This document shows positions 7,613 to 16,304 of a stretch of 64,000 nt of DNA, one piece after another. Location: contig NZ_JAKJHW010000011.1 in assembly GCF_021646685.1 (NCBI RefSeq), positions 1 through 64,000 on the forward strand, in the 5' to 3' direction. Source of the DNA: Pseudalkalibacillus salsuginis (GTDB lineage: Bacteria; Bacillota; Bacilli; Bacillales; Fictibacillaceae). The translations under genes and the position numbers were made by a program. The notes beneath the pieces were generated by a model, which saw only the letters and a list, made by a program, of their open reading frames with translations, was not told the DNA's origin and did no database searches. The number at the start of each line of letters is the position of its first letter. Position 1 is the first letter of the stretch.

Positions 7613-7641
7613 TTTGCGAAACCACGGAATGGGGTTAGAAA

Positions 7642-8340
7642 ATGAAAGAGATCCGGGATCCAGATCAGTTCGTTCAATATATTCAGAAGCATCAATTAGA
7701 ATCGATCTTTAATGACAAATTGATATCGTATATGACATTATATCGTTTTGATCAGGGAGAACTAATTTGTTCTCAAGGCGATTCATCAGAGTATTTGTAT
7801 ATTCTTGTAAAAGGAAAAGTGAAAATATATACAACAACAGCAGAAGGTAGAGCGCTTATTCTTTCATTTAAACCACCATTGGAATTGATCGGTGATGTTG
7901 AATATGTTCAAGGGATTGACATTATTAATACAGTTGAAGCCGTATCGCCTGTCCATATGATCCTCATTCATTATCAATGGATAAAAAAGTTCGGGCATAA
8001 TGACCCTGTATTTCTAAATTTTTTACTGGAAATCATCACACGAAAGTTTTGTGTGAAATCCAATTCTCTAAGCTTTAATCTTCTATATCCGGTGGAGGTG
8101 CGATTGGCAAGTTACTTACTATCTGTCTCTTTTGATGAATCAGACAATCAGTTCAAAGGTCAATTAAGTACCCTTAGTTTGAAAGATACAGCGAACTTAA
8201 TCGGTACTAGCTATAGACACTTGAATCGAGTCATTCAAAAGTTCAGTAAAGAAGGACTGGTTGAAAGGAAAAAAGGATTCCTCCATGTGAAGAATAGGGA
8301 AGGGCTGAAGGAGATAGCAGATCATAATATATATGAATGA
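7642..8340 (+). CDS. Crp/Fnr family transcriptional regulator
   Basis: The 232-residue protein has an N-terminal cyclic-nucleotide-binding-like domain (FDQGELICSQGDSSEYLYILVKG, then a KVKIY strand). A C-terminal winged helix follows, LKDTANLIGTSYRHLNRVIQKFSKEGLVER. No iron-sulphur cysteine cluster of the FNR type is seen at the N-terminus, so oxygen sensing by a cluster is not supported. It resembles YeiL-type regulators. It sits between two YdcZ-type transporter genes with short spacing on the same strand and most simply controls them. Confidence 0.87.
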   Translation: MKEIRDPDQFVQYIQKHQLESIFNDKLISYMTLYRFDQGELICSQGDSSEYLYILVKGKVKIYTTTAEGRALILSFKPPLELIGDVEYVQGIDIINTVEAVSPVHMILIHYQWIKKFGHNDPVFLNFLLEIITRKFCVKSNSLSFNLLYPVEVRLASYLLSVSFDESDNQFKGQLSTLSLKDTANLIGTSYRHLNRVIQKFSKEGLVERKKGFLHVKNREGLKEIADHNIYE

Positions 8341-8371
8341 ACGGAAATAAACAAGGAAAGGGAAATCTGGA

Positions 8372-8836
8372 ATGGTTTTAGGACTATTAATGGCAATTAC
8401 AGCGGGGTCGTTAGTCAGTTTGCAAAATATTTTCAATAGTAAAGTTAATGTTTACGTTGGTTCATGGACTACGACAACTCTTGTTCTAGGTTTAGGAGCC
8501 TTAGCATCATTTATGATCGGTTTTATTTTTGAAGGCAAAAGTATGTTCAATTTGAGTAATATGGAGATATGGTACTGGTTCAGTGGGTTGATCGGTATCG
8601 GCGTGGTCACATGTCTGGTACAGGGCATCAAACGGCTTGGATCGACTTATGCGATTTCGATTGCAATGACCTCACAGCTTGGATTTGCTCTATTATTGGA
8701 TTCGTTCGGTTGGTTAGGCTTGGAAAAGGTACCTTTCACTCCAAAACAATTGATCGGTGTTCTGGTTATTGTTGGCGGTATTATCGTCTTTAAATTCGAT
8801 AAGCGTGAAGAACATCATTCGTCTAAGGCGAGTTAA
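8372..8836 (+). CDS. YdcZ-family (DUF606) small membrane transporter, second subunit
   Basis: A 154-residue paralogue of the product at 7187. It begins MVLGLLMAITAGSLVSLQNI and has FNSKVNVYVGSWTTTT, the family's N-terminal signature, followed by three to four more helices and a charged tail. The sequence LLLDSFGWLGL aligns with LTFIIDSKGWFGG of the first copy. GGAAAGGGAAA precedes the start. Two half-size DMT proteins in one locus suggest a heterodimeric exporter or importer. Confidence 0.85.
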   Translation: MVLGLLMAITAGSLVSLQNIFNSKVNVYVGSWTTTTLVLGLGALASFMIGFIFEGKSMFNLSNMEIWYWFSGLIGIGVVTCLVQGIKRLGSTYAISIAMTSQLGFALLLDSFGWLGLEKVPFTPKQLIGVLVIVGGIIVFKFDKREEHHSSKAS

Positions 8837-9524
8837 TTGGAAAAGGAAGAGAACCTTGCCGATCGAGATATAGTAAAGTCGCACCTTGATTCATCCCCTA
8901 AAAGCTGTATTTCTTTTCCTTCTTCAAATGTCCCTCGTTTTTATCCTTTCATAATTCAATGTCAGGTCGTATATGGTATCATAAAAATGATTCTAGCAGC
9001 ATTTTCTTGAGTAATGATCAAGTTTAAACAATAAATAGGACGTATTTCGAAGGCAGTCATGATGGGGGAGTGGAATGGATTTAACCTTAGTTTTGTCATT
9101 CTTATTGCGGTTAAAATTATATCATAAAAGGCTCACTTCTAGGCATTATTGGTTTGCACATTGCGTTTAGCGAAAAATAAGACAACCTTTTGATAGAAAA
9201 GACTTTCCATGTACTAAATTAGCGTACTCCTATGACATTGGGTACGCCATTTGTTTTTATATTTCAATAGCTACGATCTATCCTTCAGAAAATGCTTTTC
9301 GATATATGAGGAGGAATTCGTTTTATGTAAATTCCTTTCCTGATTTTCCTTTATTATCTTAATATTGATTACCTATTTCCCATGGATAAAAACTTGTAAG
9401 AAAAAAGGTCACATACTTTTGTAGGTTTTTCGACAATTACCCACCAAAACTGACATCCTTAATGGAATAATTATTGAACAGAATAATTTTGAGTTGTGTT
9501 TTGTTCCTTAAGGAGTGTCTATCT
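8837..9524. other. Intergenic region, no convincing gene
   Basis: About 690 bp without a clear gene. A GGGGGAG site before ATG at 9076 would start a 31-codon hydrophobic frame (MDLTLVLSFLLRLKL), and overlapping frames also look membrane-like, so this may be a decayed small membrane-protein gene. GCGTAC...GTACGC near 9222-9247 forms a small hairpin. Confidence 0.3.
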
Positions 9525-10916
9525 TTGGAAATACTAATTGCCGTTTTTTTCTTATTGAGTGTTACTTTTCCGATTTTGCATTTATATCATTGTCTACCCT
9601 GGTTCCGTGAATCTAATGAAAGGATCAGACGTGATCCTAAGCTGAAAAAATGGATGATCGATCATGGTTATGAAGAGGAAAAAGGAATAAGCATATTAAT
9701 TCCCTGTTACAATGAAACAGGTATTTTAGAAACGTCTCTCGAGAGTATGAAAGAATTATCTTATTCTCATTTCGAAGTCATCTATATAAATGATGGTTCA
9801 ACGGACGATACGATGAAATCTATGAAAGAATTACTCCAGTTGAAAACAAGCTCAAAGTCCCCATGCGGTAAACTGTCCCACGAGAAAGTAAAAGGGGTCT
9901 ATCAATCTGGCCTTTACCCGAACATCTATGTCATTGATAAGATGAATGGTGGGAAAGCAGACGCACTAAATGCAGGAATCGAATATGCGAGTAATGATGT
10001 TGTCATCACATTAGATGCAGATACTATTTTGGCGGATAATGCATTATCTGCAGTGAACGATGTTTTGAAAGATGAGGATGTTGTCGCGGCAGGTGGGATG
10101 GTACATGTTTTGCAAACAAAAACCAATCAACCTTTGAATCGCTTGTCTTTACATTACGCAAATATGTTACTACGCGTCCAGGTGTTGGATTTCTTAAAAG
10201 CCTTTTATATTTCAAAGTTGTCTCTTGTTCGTTTTAATGCCTTAGCAGTCATATCAGGAGCCTTTGGGATATTCCGAAAACAGGTTTTATTGGATGTAGG
10301 AGGCTATCGAAAAACAATAGGAGAAGACATCGACATCACTCTCCGGATCCATAAATATATGGCTAAGCATAAGAATTTGAGAATCAGTTTCATAGCAGAC
10401 GCTGTCGGTTACACAGAATTACCAGAGACTTGGAAAGATCTAATCAAGCAACGTTTACGTTGGCAAAAGGCTTATATCGATTGTGTCATTCATTTCCGTA
10501 CTTTCTTTGGAAAAACGTTATTTACTAAAGCAGTGTCCTTTTTTTATATTTTCGAAACGTTCCTGGTTGGCACCCTGGCGTCCTTTGTAATGACAGGGAT
10601 TGTAATTATGAATATGTTGGATGCCCCTCAAAACTCTTACTTGAACTACGTGTTCTTTTATTTGTTTTGGCTTTTTTTCTTCGGTTTAATATACGATCTG
10701 GTAGCCGTCGGAATAGGAAAGCATTACGGCTTTTCGTTTGAATGGAAAGATATTTTCCGTTTAATATCCGCACTCTTCTTTGACATTTTTGTTTATCGTT
10801 TTGTAACGATGTATTTTGTGATGTATGGAAGCATTTCTTATTTCTTTAATAGGAAATGGAACAAGGTTAAGCGGACCGGGCGGGATTATCACGCCGATTC
10901 AAAGCATGCAGCATAG
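9525..10916 (+). CDS. Family 2 glycosyltransferase, PgaC/IcaA-like
   Basis: The 463-residue enzyme has an N-terminal membrane helix and a GT2 catalytic domain. Visible motifs are NDGSTDD (residues 89-95), LDADT (163-167), GEDIDI (266-271) and the QxxRW motif QRLRW (309-313). At least three C-terminal membrane helices follow. This is the layout of processive beta-glycan synthases such as poly-N-acetylglucosamine or cellulose/hyaluronan synthases, which polymerise and extrude sugar polymer. I chose TTG 9525 because AAGGAG lies 9 bp upstream. The following LCP protein suggests export of, or attachment to, the wall. No deacetylase partner is seen nearby. Confidence 0.85.
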   Translation: MEILIAVFFLLSVTFPILHLYHCLPWFRESNERIRRDPKLKKWMIDHGYEEEKGISILIPCYNETGILETSLESMKELSYSHFEVIYINDGSTDDTMKSMKELLQLKTSSKSPCGKLSHEKVKGVYQSGLYPNIYVIDKMNGGKADALNAGIEYASNDVVITLDADTILADNALSAVNDVLKDEDVVAAGGMVHVLQTKTNQPLNRLSLHYANMLLRVQVLDFLKAFYISKLSLVRFNALAVISGAFGIFRKQVLLDVGGYRKTIGEDIDITLRIHKYMAKHKNLRISFIADAVGYTELPETWKDLIKQRLRWQKAYIDCVIHFRTFFGKTLFTKAVSFFYIFETFLVGTLASFVMTGIVIMNMLDAPQNSYLNYVFFYLFWLFFFGLIYDLVAVGIGKHYGFSFEWKDIFRLISALFFDIFVYRFVTMYFVMYGSISYFFNRKWNKVKRTGRDYHADSKHAA

Positions 10917-10929
10917 GTATTTATAGTGG

Positions 10930-11871
10930 GTGGTAGGATTGTTGTTTAAGAAATTTGTACTTTTTATTGCTACGTTTATTACGGTATTGATTTTGGGGGC
11001 AGGTAGTTTCACATGGCAATTTGTAACCTCTACCTCATCTAGTATACATGAAGAGATCGATATCGAAAGGAAACCGGAATTTGAAGAACACCATGATCAG
11101 ATCAACCTTAAGAAAAGTGATCCGATTTCCATCCTGTTAATGGGGATTGATAAAAGCGCTGGTGAAGAACGTGGCCGATCAGATACGTTGATTCTAATGA
11201 CCATCAATCCTCATACCAAATCAACGCATATGGTAAGTATTCCCCGAGATACTTACACCAGGATAAAAGGTGCTGAAGATAAGATCAACTCTGCTTATCA
11301 TGTCGGGGGGACAGCGATGACCATTTCTTCTGTTGAGAATCTCTTAGATGTCCCGGTTGATTATTATGTAAAAGTCAACATGAAGAGTTTTGTACAAATC
11401 GTCGATGCAGTTGGTGGCATCGAAGTGAACAATGATTTAGATTTTAATACGTATAAAGCCACTTTCACTGATAAAAAGATGCGATTTCCAAAAGGTCGAC
11501 TTAATTTAAAAGGTGAAGAAGCATTGATATTTGCACGGATGAGGAAGCAAGATCCAAGAGGGGACTTTGGCCGACAAATCCGCCAACGCCAAGTGATTGA
11601 AGCAGTCATCGAAAAAGGGGCGAATATTTCTTCTGTAACGAAATTCGGCGAAATCGTCAAGGTTGTCGAACATAATGTCAAAACAAACTTGACTTTCAAT
11701 GATATGTGGAAGGTCCAATCAAATTATAAGGCTGCTCGTGAAAACATACAGCAGCATAAAATTGAAGGATCGGATAAAAAAATAAAAGGGACTTATTATT
11801 ATGTGCCTGATAAGAAAAAGCTCCATACGATTTCTAATGAACTGAAAAAACATTTGGGACTGGATAGATAA
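10930..11871 (+). CDS. LytR-CpsA-Psr (LCP) family protein
   Basis: This 313-residue protein has one N-terminal membrane helix and an extracytoplasmic LCP domain: ILLMGIDKSAGEERGRSDTL, MVSIPRDTYTRI, DKINSAYHVGG, VDAVGGIEV and RMRKQDPRGDFGRQIRQRQV. The Arg and Asp residues that bind pyrophosphate and lipid are present. LCP enzymes transfer undecaprenyl-linked polymers to peptidoglycan. It begins 13 bp after the glycosyltransferase gene, so it probably belongs to the same transcript and may attach that polymer. The start could be GTG 10930 or a TTG a few codons later. Confidence 0.88.
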   Translation: MVGLLFKKFVLFIATFITVLILGAGSFTWQFVTSTSSSIHEEIDIERKPEFEEHHDQINLKKSDPISILLMGIDKSAGEERGRSDTLILMTINPHTKSTHMVSIPRDTYTRIKGAEDKINSAYHVGGTAMTISSVENLLDVPVDYYVKVNMKSFVQIVDAVGGIEVNNDLDFNTYKATFTDKKMRFPKGRLNLKGEEALIFARMRKQDPRGDFGRQIRQRQVIEAVIEKGANISSVTKFGEIVKVVEHNVKTNLTFNDMWKVQSNYKAARENIQQHKIEGSDKKIKGTYYYVPDKKKLHTISNELKKHLGLDR

Positions 11872-12040
11872 CCTTAAGAGGGGTGGTAAGGAGGGATATT
11901 TTTTCCCTCTTTTCTTCATTTAAGTAGGGCCCAAAATTTGTTTCCATGTAAAAACAAACCAATTTTCATTGTACGAACCTATCAATAAAGTGGACCTCGA
12001 AAAACGTATAAAAAGAAAATAAATAAGGAAAGGGTTTTTT

Positions 12041-12949
12041 ATGGATACACTTATATTTCTTGGAATCATTTTAGTATTAATGTGTATTATCTTTGGTCTA
12101 TTGGTATTTATCAAGAAAAAACATGTAGAGTATGATGAACTGATTGATTCGTTTCAAACAGAAGCGGTAGCAAGTCTTTCTAAGGTTGAAAATGATCTTC
12201 TGCAAGAGAAAGAAAAAGTGGCAGATAAGATCAGGAAAAGTTATGAAAAGAAAATGAATCAATATAAAAGATATATCCAAACGGTAGAAAAATTTTCTAG
12301 AACGACAAGTGAAGTCAGTACTCATAAAATGTTGACCGAGATCAAGGAAGAGCTGGTTTCGGATTATGCGATCAAACCTTCCCAAATGAAAATCTTGTCT
12401 AATGTATTCATTTCGAACAAGACAACTAACGGAGAAATAATACCTATAAAAATCGATCACATCGTATTGATGAGGACTGGCATTTACATCATTGATACCA
12501 ATGAGTGTGACGGGGATGTGTTATATGGGATTACAAAAGGAAAAGCAAAAGAATTATCACTTATTCTCGATCATCTTTTCCCAATTGAAGAAAAGGACAC
12601 TGAAAAAACAGTCGTAATGAAGAATGAAAAAGACAATTTAAATGGATTGAATATCATCCCTGTTGATGATCCGACGACACAAGTCATGACGGGAGTTTCT
12701 GTAATTAAACAATTGCTTGAAGATCATCTTGGGCATTTTTCTGTAACCCCTATCCTTTATTTTGATCATCATGAAAATAATGTAATTAATTATTCGCAAT
12801 CCAAAACCCCTTATGTGATTGATGATCAAGAAACCCTCTATACGTTCTTTTTGAGGCAATTGGAAGATGGTAGTACCAATCATTCTGAGTTTGAATTAGA
12901 AAAGCTAAAAAACCTAATAGAAAGTGTACTAATCGAATTGGAACAGTAA
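12041..12949 (+). CDS. Membrane-anchored NERD-like domain protein, paralogue 1
   Basis: The 302-residue protein has an N-terminal membrane helix (about 4-24) and a basic stop KKKH. A coiled coil with many E/K (about 40-110) is followed by a NERD-like core. The core reads IDHIV (138-142) and GIYIIDTNECDG (147-158), matching the NERD pattern of D, then E-x-K before G. Here the acid is D152 but the usual Lys is N154. The NERD fold is nuclease-related, but activity is not shown. A second copy at 13759 shares this architecture throughout. Placement after the glycosyltransferase/LCP genes suggests an envelope-associated role, which is inference. Confidence 0.7.
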   Translation: MDTLIFLGIILVLMCIIFGLLVFIKKKHVEYDELIDSFQTEAVASLSKVENDLLQEKEKVADKIRKSYEKKMNQYKRYIQTVEKFSRTTSEVSTHKMLTEIKEELVSDYAIKPSQMKILSNVFISNKTTNGEIIPIKIDHIVLMRTGIYIIDTNECDGDVLYGITKGKAKELSLILDHLFPIEEKDTEKTVVMKNEKDNLNGLNIIPVDDPTTQVMTGVSVIKQLLEDHLGHFSVTPILYFDHHENNVINYSQSKTPYVIDDQETLYTFFLRQLEDGSTNHSEFELEKLKNLIESVLIELEQ

Positions 12950-13067
12950 AACACATGAAGCAAGCACACTCAACCAATAAGGAATATTTCTGACAGCACA
13001 CATACATTTCATTAATTTGTATACCCTATAAAAACGAATCCAGGAACTTAAAGGACATGGTGATGGT

Positions 13068-13355
13068 ATGTTCTTACTTTTGGTTATTTATTATTGGTTG
13101 ATGGGTATTCTACTTGTTGCAGCTCCTTATTATCTACCGGGCTTGCTGCACAGGTGGAAAGGGAAATTCCAGCTTCGAGCACGAACTTTAGATGAAGATT
13201 GTAATATCGAAAGCATAAAAAAGAAAATCGTGGCGAATTCGGTATTTTCAGTCCCCGATTACTGCATTAAAATTTACTTTCCGATCTACGGTGCATTGAA
13301 AATCGTGTTAGGATTTGTCATTTTGTCTGTCCTCATCCATTTTGGAAAAGTATGA
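13068..13355 (+). CDS. Small membrane protein of unknown function
   Basis: The 95-residue product begins MFLLLVIYYWLMGILLVAAP (first membrane helix). It has a basic middle with HRWKGKFQLRART and ends with GALKIVLGFVILSVLIHFG (second helix). An AAAGGA site lies upstream. It lies between the two NERD-like paralogues on the same strand, but I do not recognise its family. A hairpin with a T run (about 13352-13387) ends the unit. Confidence 0.6.
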   Translation: MFLLLVIYYWLMGILLVAAPYYLPGLLHRWKGKFQLRARTLDEDCNIESIKKKIVANSVFSVPDYCIKIYFPIYGALKIVLGFVILSVLIHFGKV

Positions 13356-13403
13356 AGTCTCGACCTTTTTCTGTTGAGGCTTTTTTATATGAAGATATAA
13401 CAT

Positions 13404-13576
13404 TCTGGTGCGGCACTATCCCACCTACTTGGATCACTTCAGTCCTTATGTGGCGGTCGACACATTGATTTAGATCGAAGGGTTTATCCACGCAGAACCG
13501 AACTTTGTTTGGTTTTGAGCCTCCTCGTCGGACTTCCAGTGACCCTCGTGGCTGACCAGGGCGTTTACGCTTTTCT
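13404..13576 (+). repeat. Intergenic repeat B (TCTAGCTCC...GCGCTTTTCT family), copy 1
   Basis: This copy is degenerate at its left end. It contains CCTACTTGGATCACTTCAG, CGACACATTGATTTAG, CACGCAGAACCGAACTTTG, CCTCGTCGGACTTCCAGTGA and GGGCGTTTACGCTTTTCT. Other copies are at 34307, 41688, 41859 and 52519. Each has an internal GAACC...GGTTC hairpin. The family is familiar from intergenic regions of Bacillus relatives. Confidence 0.75.
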
Positions 13577-13758
13577 AAGATAATTAAAATAATACGAACT
13601 TATTTACATAGGTTTTTTCGAAGTTTATACATAAGACGTTTTTGGGTAGATATTAGATTTTTATAAATTGCTATAAGTAAATTCGCGTCACTCCTGCGGG
13701 AAAAGCGAACTAGGATAACAGACCCATAAGTAAATGGAACGATGGGAGTGTTTTTTTT

Positions 13759-14661
13759 ATGGAAATGATTTTCTTTATTGCTGTCAATCTCGTATTGCTT
13801 TGTGTGGTAATCGGGTTATTATTTTTTATAAAGAAAAAACATAAAGATTATGATCGAATGATTGAACAGTATCAGATGAAGGCAACAGCCAGTATTTCTG
13901 AAGTGAAAAACAATCTGCAGCAACAGAAAGAAGAAGAGGTTGAAAAGGTCAAGGATGTTTATGAGACGAAAATCGATGAATTTAAGGACTATATCCATTG
14001 CATTGAAAAGCTTTCTAGAAATGAGAGTGAAATCAATACACATAACCTATTGACTGAAATAAAGGAAAAATTAGTGTCACAAGGAATGCTCAACCCTTTG
14101 CAAATGTTGATCATACCTAATGTTTTTGTACCTTTCAAAACAGAGGAAGGGCAAATCCGATCTGCAAAAATCGACCATTTGGTTGTCATGAGTACAGGAA
14201 TCTATATCATCGGCACAAAAGACTGGCATGGGAATGTCCTGTTTGGGCTATCAAAAGAGAAAGCCAACGAATTTCCATTCATCCATGATAATTTTTATGC
14301 TCCTTATGAACAAGAGACTGAAAAAACGATCGTCTATATGCATGTTGACGGAAATCCAAATGAATTGAAGGTCAGGGCGATTGCTGATCCCTCAAGAAGG
14401 GTCTTGACTGGTTCCAGGTCAATGGAGGAATTACTTGAAGTCCATGTCGGTGAAGCACACATAACACCGATTCTGTATGTCAACCATGGCAATAGCAAGC
14501 TGATCAATTATTCCCAAAAGGAGATCCCACCTGTCTTTGACAAACTGGATACCCTCTACGATTTCTTTGTAAAAGAATTAGAGAATAAGTATGATCTTTA
14601 TTCTATAGCTGAAATAGAGGACATCAAGAATTTCATCGAAAACACCCATATCATTAATTGA
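13759..14661 (+). CDS. Membrane-anchored NERD-like domain protein, paralogue 2
   Basis: This 300-residue paralogue of the product at 12041 has the same order: N-terminal helix with KKKH, coiled coil, and a NERD-like core with IDHLV (138-142) and GIYIIGTKDWHG (147-158). Alignment without gaps up to residue 158 shows that this copy keeps the Lys (K154) but has Gly at the acid position (G152), the reverse of paralogue 1. The shared C-terminal half (TPILYV, NYSQ, LYDFF) has no recognised domain. ATG 13759 is preceded by GGGAG. Duplication inside the locus is clear. Confidence 0.7.
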   Translation: MEMIFFIAVNLVLLCVVIGLLFFIKKKHKDYDRMIEQYQMKATASISEVKNNLQQQKEEEVEKVKDVYETKIDEFKDYIHCIEKLSRNESEINTHNLLTEIKEKLVSQGMLNPLQMLIIPNVFVPFKTEEGQIRSAKIDHLVVMSTGIYIIGTKDWHGNVLFGLSKEKANEFPFIHDNFYAPYEQETEKTIVYMHVDGNPNELKVRAIADPSRRVLTGSRSMEELLEVHVGEAHITPILYVNHGNSKLINYSQKEIPPVFDKLDTLYDFFVKELENKYDLYSIAEIEDIKNFIENTHIIN

Positions 14662-14689
14662 ATCAATTATTTTTATCATAAAACCCTGT

Positions 14690-14830
14690 TAAATTGTGAC
14701 TGTTTCTTTAAGCGAAACTCACAATACTGTCCACAGGGATAACCAAGGCAAAACCCTGCAGCAGGAACGAGCGAGCCGATTTGCGATTCACCCGCGGAAA
14801 GCAAATGATTTCGCAAATTTCAACGATCAG
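14690..14830 (+). repeat. Degenerate Bacillaceae intergenic repeat (CCCGCGGAAAGC type)
   Basis: The segment has GCGAAACTCACAATACTGTC, CAGCAGGAACGAGCGAGCCG, ATTTGCGATTCACCCGCGGA and AAGCAAATGATTTCGCAAAT. The wording resembles a common Bacillaceae repeat with GAGCCGATTT and CCCGCGGAAAGCG. A few related bases (CTCCTGCGGGAAAAGCGAAC) also occur near 13692-13711. Confidence 0.45.
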
Positions 14831-14924
14831 GAATAGCAAATCCTTATGAAAAGTTCGAAAGGATGTTTGAAAAATATTGAAAAAGGGTATAGGACAATTA
14901 CCATAATAGTTAAGGAGGGGTAAT

Positions 14925-15068
14925 ATGCAAGTTTTAAAACCGTTGGACAAAAAAACCAACAAAACTACTTATCCATCCCATCCAAAAAATCCTAGCAAAA
15001 TACTTAGGAAACCAAATCACGCGCGAAAAAAGCCTGAGTATAAGCAAACCTTTTTGAATCCACGATAA
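14925..15068 (+). CDS. Small basic protein of unknown function
   Basis: A 47-codon frame starts ATG 14925 behind a very strong AAGGAGGGG site. It encodes a Lys/Asn/Pro-rich, highly basic peptide that ends in QTFLNPR. No family is recognised. The next frame (from 15142) is open upstream to 15058 in the +1 phase without a start codon. The two may therefore be one gene split by a frameshift near 15050-15066. Confidence 0.5.
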   Translation: MQVLKPLDKKTNKTTYPSHPKNPSKILRKPNHARKKPEYKQTFLNPR

Positions 15069-15141
15069 GAAGCAACGTCTAAATGCCCAACTCTATTTTC
15101 AGGACTATCGTCTGGACCAAGACAAACCTGCATCGCATAAA

Positions 15142-15396
15142 ATGAAGCAACAGGTGACAGGGGGGCGATATATGGGCGGGCATTATCGACAAATGCTGGT
15201 TCAACAGCCAAAATCAGTCCAAGAGGCCCAGCAAAACTTTTTTCAGCATGCAGCTTTAGCTGAACATTATGAACGCCAAAGGATGGCTTATGCGAGTAAT
15301 CCAGCCTTGTACTACAAATACGCCGAGTTACAATATTTTCATAAATCAAGAGTCCTGTATTTTAAAAGCTTCTTTTCAGCTACCTCCCTGATGTAA
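15142..15396 (+). CDS. Hypothetical protein, possibly the 3' part of a split gene
   Basis: The 84-residue product is rich in Gln, Tyr and His (GGRYMGGHYRQMLVQQP, AALAEHYERQRMAYAS, YYKYAELQYFHK) and has no membrane segment. The ATG lacks a good ribosome binding site. The frame stays open 26 codons upstream (KKQRLNAQLYFQDYRLDQDK), which reads like protein. It is therefore likely that translation originally began at 14925 and crosses a frameshift. A strong terminator follows. Function unknown. Confidence 0.5.
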   Translation: MKQQVTGGRYMGGHYRQMLVQQPKSVQEAQQNFFQHAALAEHYERQRMAYASNPALYYKYAELQYFHKSRVLYFKSFFSATSLM

Positions 15397-15420
15397 TTTA
15401 AAAATTAAGGGAGGTTTTTT
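15382..15420 (+). terminator. Rho-independent terminator
   Basis: ACCTCCCT (15382-15389) pairs with AGGGAGGT (15408-15415), followed by TTTTTT. It overlaps the last codons of the preceding frame. Confidence 0.75.
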
Positions 15421-15479
15421 TAGATTGAAATCGAACAAAGTCATATATTCGAAAATTGTGTCTAAAGGCGGTGACCTAT

Positions 15480-16268
15480 TTGATATTGGGATTTGACCAT
15501 CTTATCCATTTTGCTTATCGGCCTGATCAGGCAATGGACAAGTTCAGGACACTAGGGTTCAATGCCTATACAGGAGGAAGACATCCGAATTGGGGGACGC
15601 ATAATTGTCTGAGTTTTTTTCCGGGATTACGGTATATCGAATGGATCGGTATTGAAGATGATCAAGCGGCAAAGGGATCGGACAATGTTTTGATCCAACA
15701 AATCGTAAAGGACTCCACTTACAGAGAGGGCTTTTCCAATATCGCACTCCGAACAAATGATAATTTTTCATTAGCCGTGTGGTTGGAGGAACGAGGATAT
15801 GAAATCATCGGGCCGGTTGATGGCCAGCGGAGAAAAGAAGATGGCTCCCTTTTACAATGGTCGATGCTTTTTATTAAGGAAAATGAGAACATGCCATTGC
15901 GTTATCCATTTTTCATACAATGGGGCGAAACCGATGAACAACGTGAAAGGGAAATGGCTGGTATGATGGAACATTCTGTCGGAACACCATCAATATCGTT
16001 TATCGGTTTTAATGTTGAAGATGAAAAAGAAGCCTTTCATCAATATGCATCTTTATTCTCTACATACCCGGACGCAGTACATCGGAGAGATGCATCGGGA
16101 TCTTTCATCGAACTTTCTATTTTTGGAGATTTCACCATTCGATTTTATAAAAAAAGAGAATCCAGTTATGGCGATGCATCCGAAAGGCCGGTTGTATGCG
16201 GGATAAAAGGCTGTAAGAATGCCAGGATAGAGAAAGTTAATGGAGGGACATATTTTTTGATGGAATAG
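15480..16268 (+). CDS. VOC (glyoxalase-like) family protein
   Basis: The product of about 262 residues has two vicinal-oxygen-chelate-like halves. It opens LGFDHLIHFAYRPDQAMDKF and continues GGRHPNWGTHNCLSFFPG, YIEWIGIED, SNIALRTNDN and a second half beginning SISFIGFNVEDE. The pattern fits glyoxalase-like domain proteins (PF13468 type), which bind a metal and act on unknown small molecules. AAAGGCGGTGA, one mismatch from a perfect site, stands 5 bp before TTG 15480, so I prefer that start to upstream codons. An ornithine-cyclodeaminase-type gene follows closely. Confidence 0.75.
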   Translation: MILGFDHLIHFAYRPDQAMDKFRTLGFNAYTGGRHPNWGTHNCLSFFPGLRYIEWIGIEDDQAAKGSDNVLIQQIVKDSTYREGFSNIALRTNDNFSLAVWLEERGYEIIGPVDGQRRKEDGSLLQWSMLFIKENENMPLRYPFFIQWGETDEQREREMAGMMEHSVGTPSISFIGFNVEDEKEAFHQYASLFSTYPDAVHRRDASGSFIELSIFGDFTIRFYKKRESSYGDASERPVVCGIKGCKNARIEKVNGGTYFLME

Positions 16269-16304
16269 GGCGAATGGTTTAAAGGATATGAAAAGAAGGC
16301 TTAC

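Noticed and set aside
9050-9180. Small membrane-protein gene in the 8.8-9.5 kb gap
   Set aside because: Several short hydrophobic frames overlap, but none is longer than about 31 codons and none matches a family; kept only as a note.
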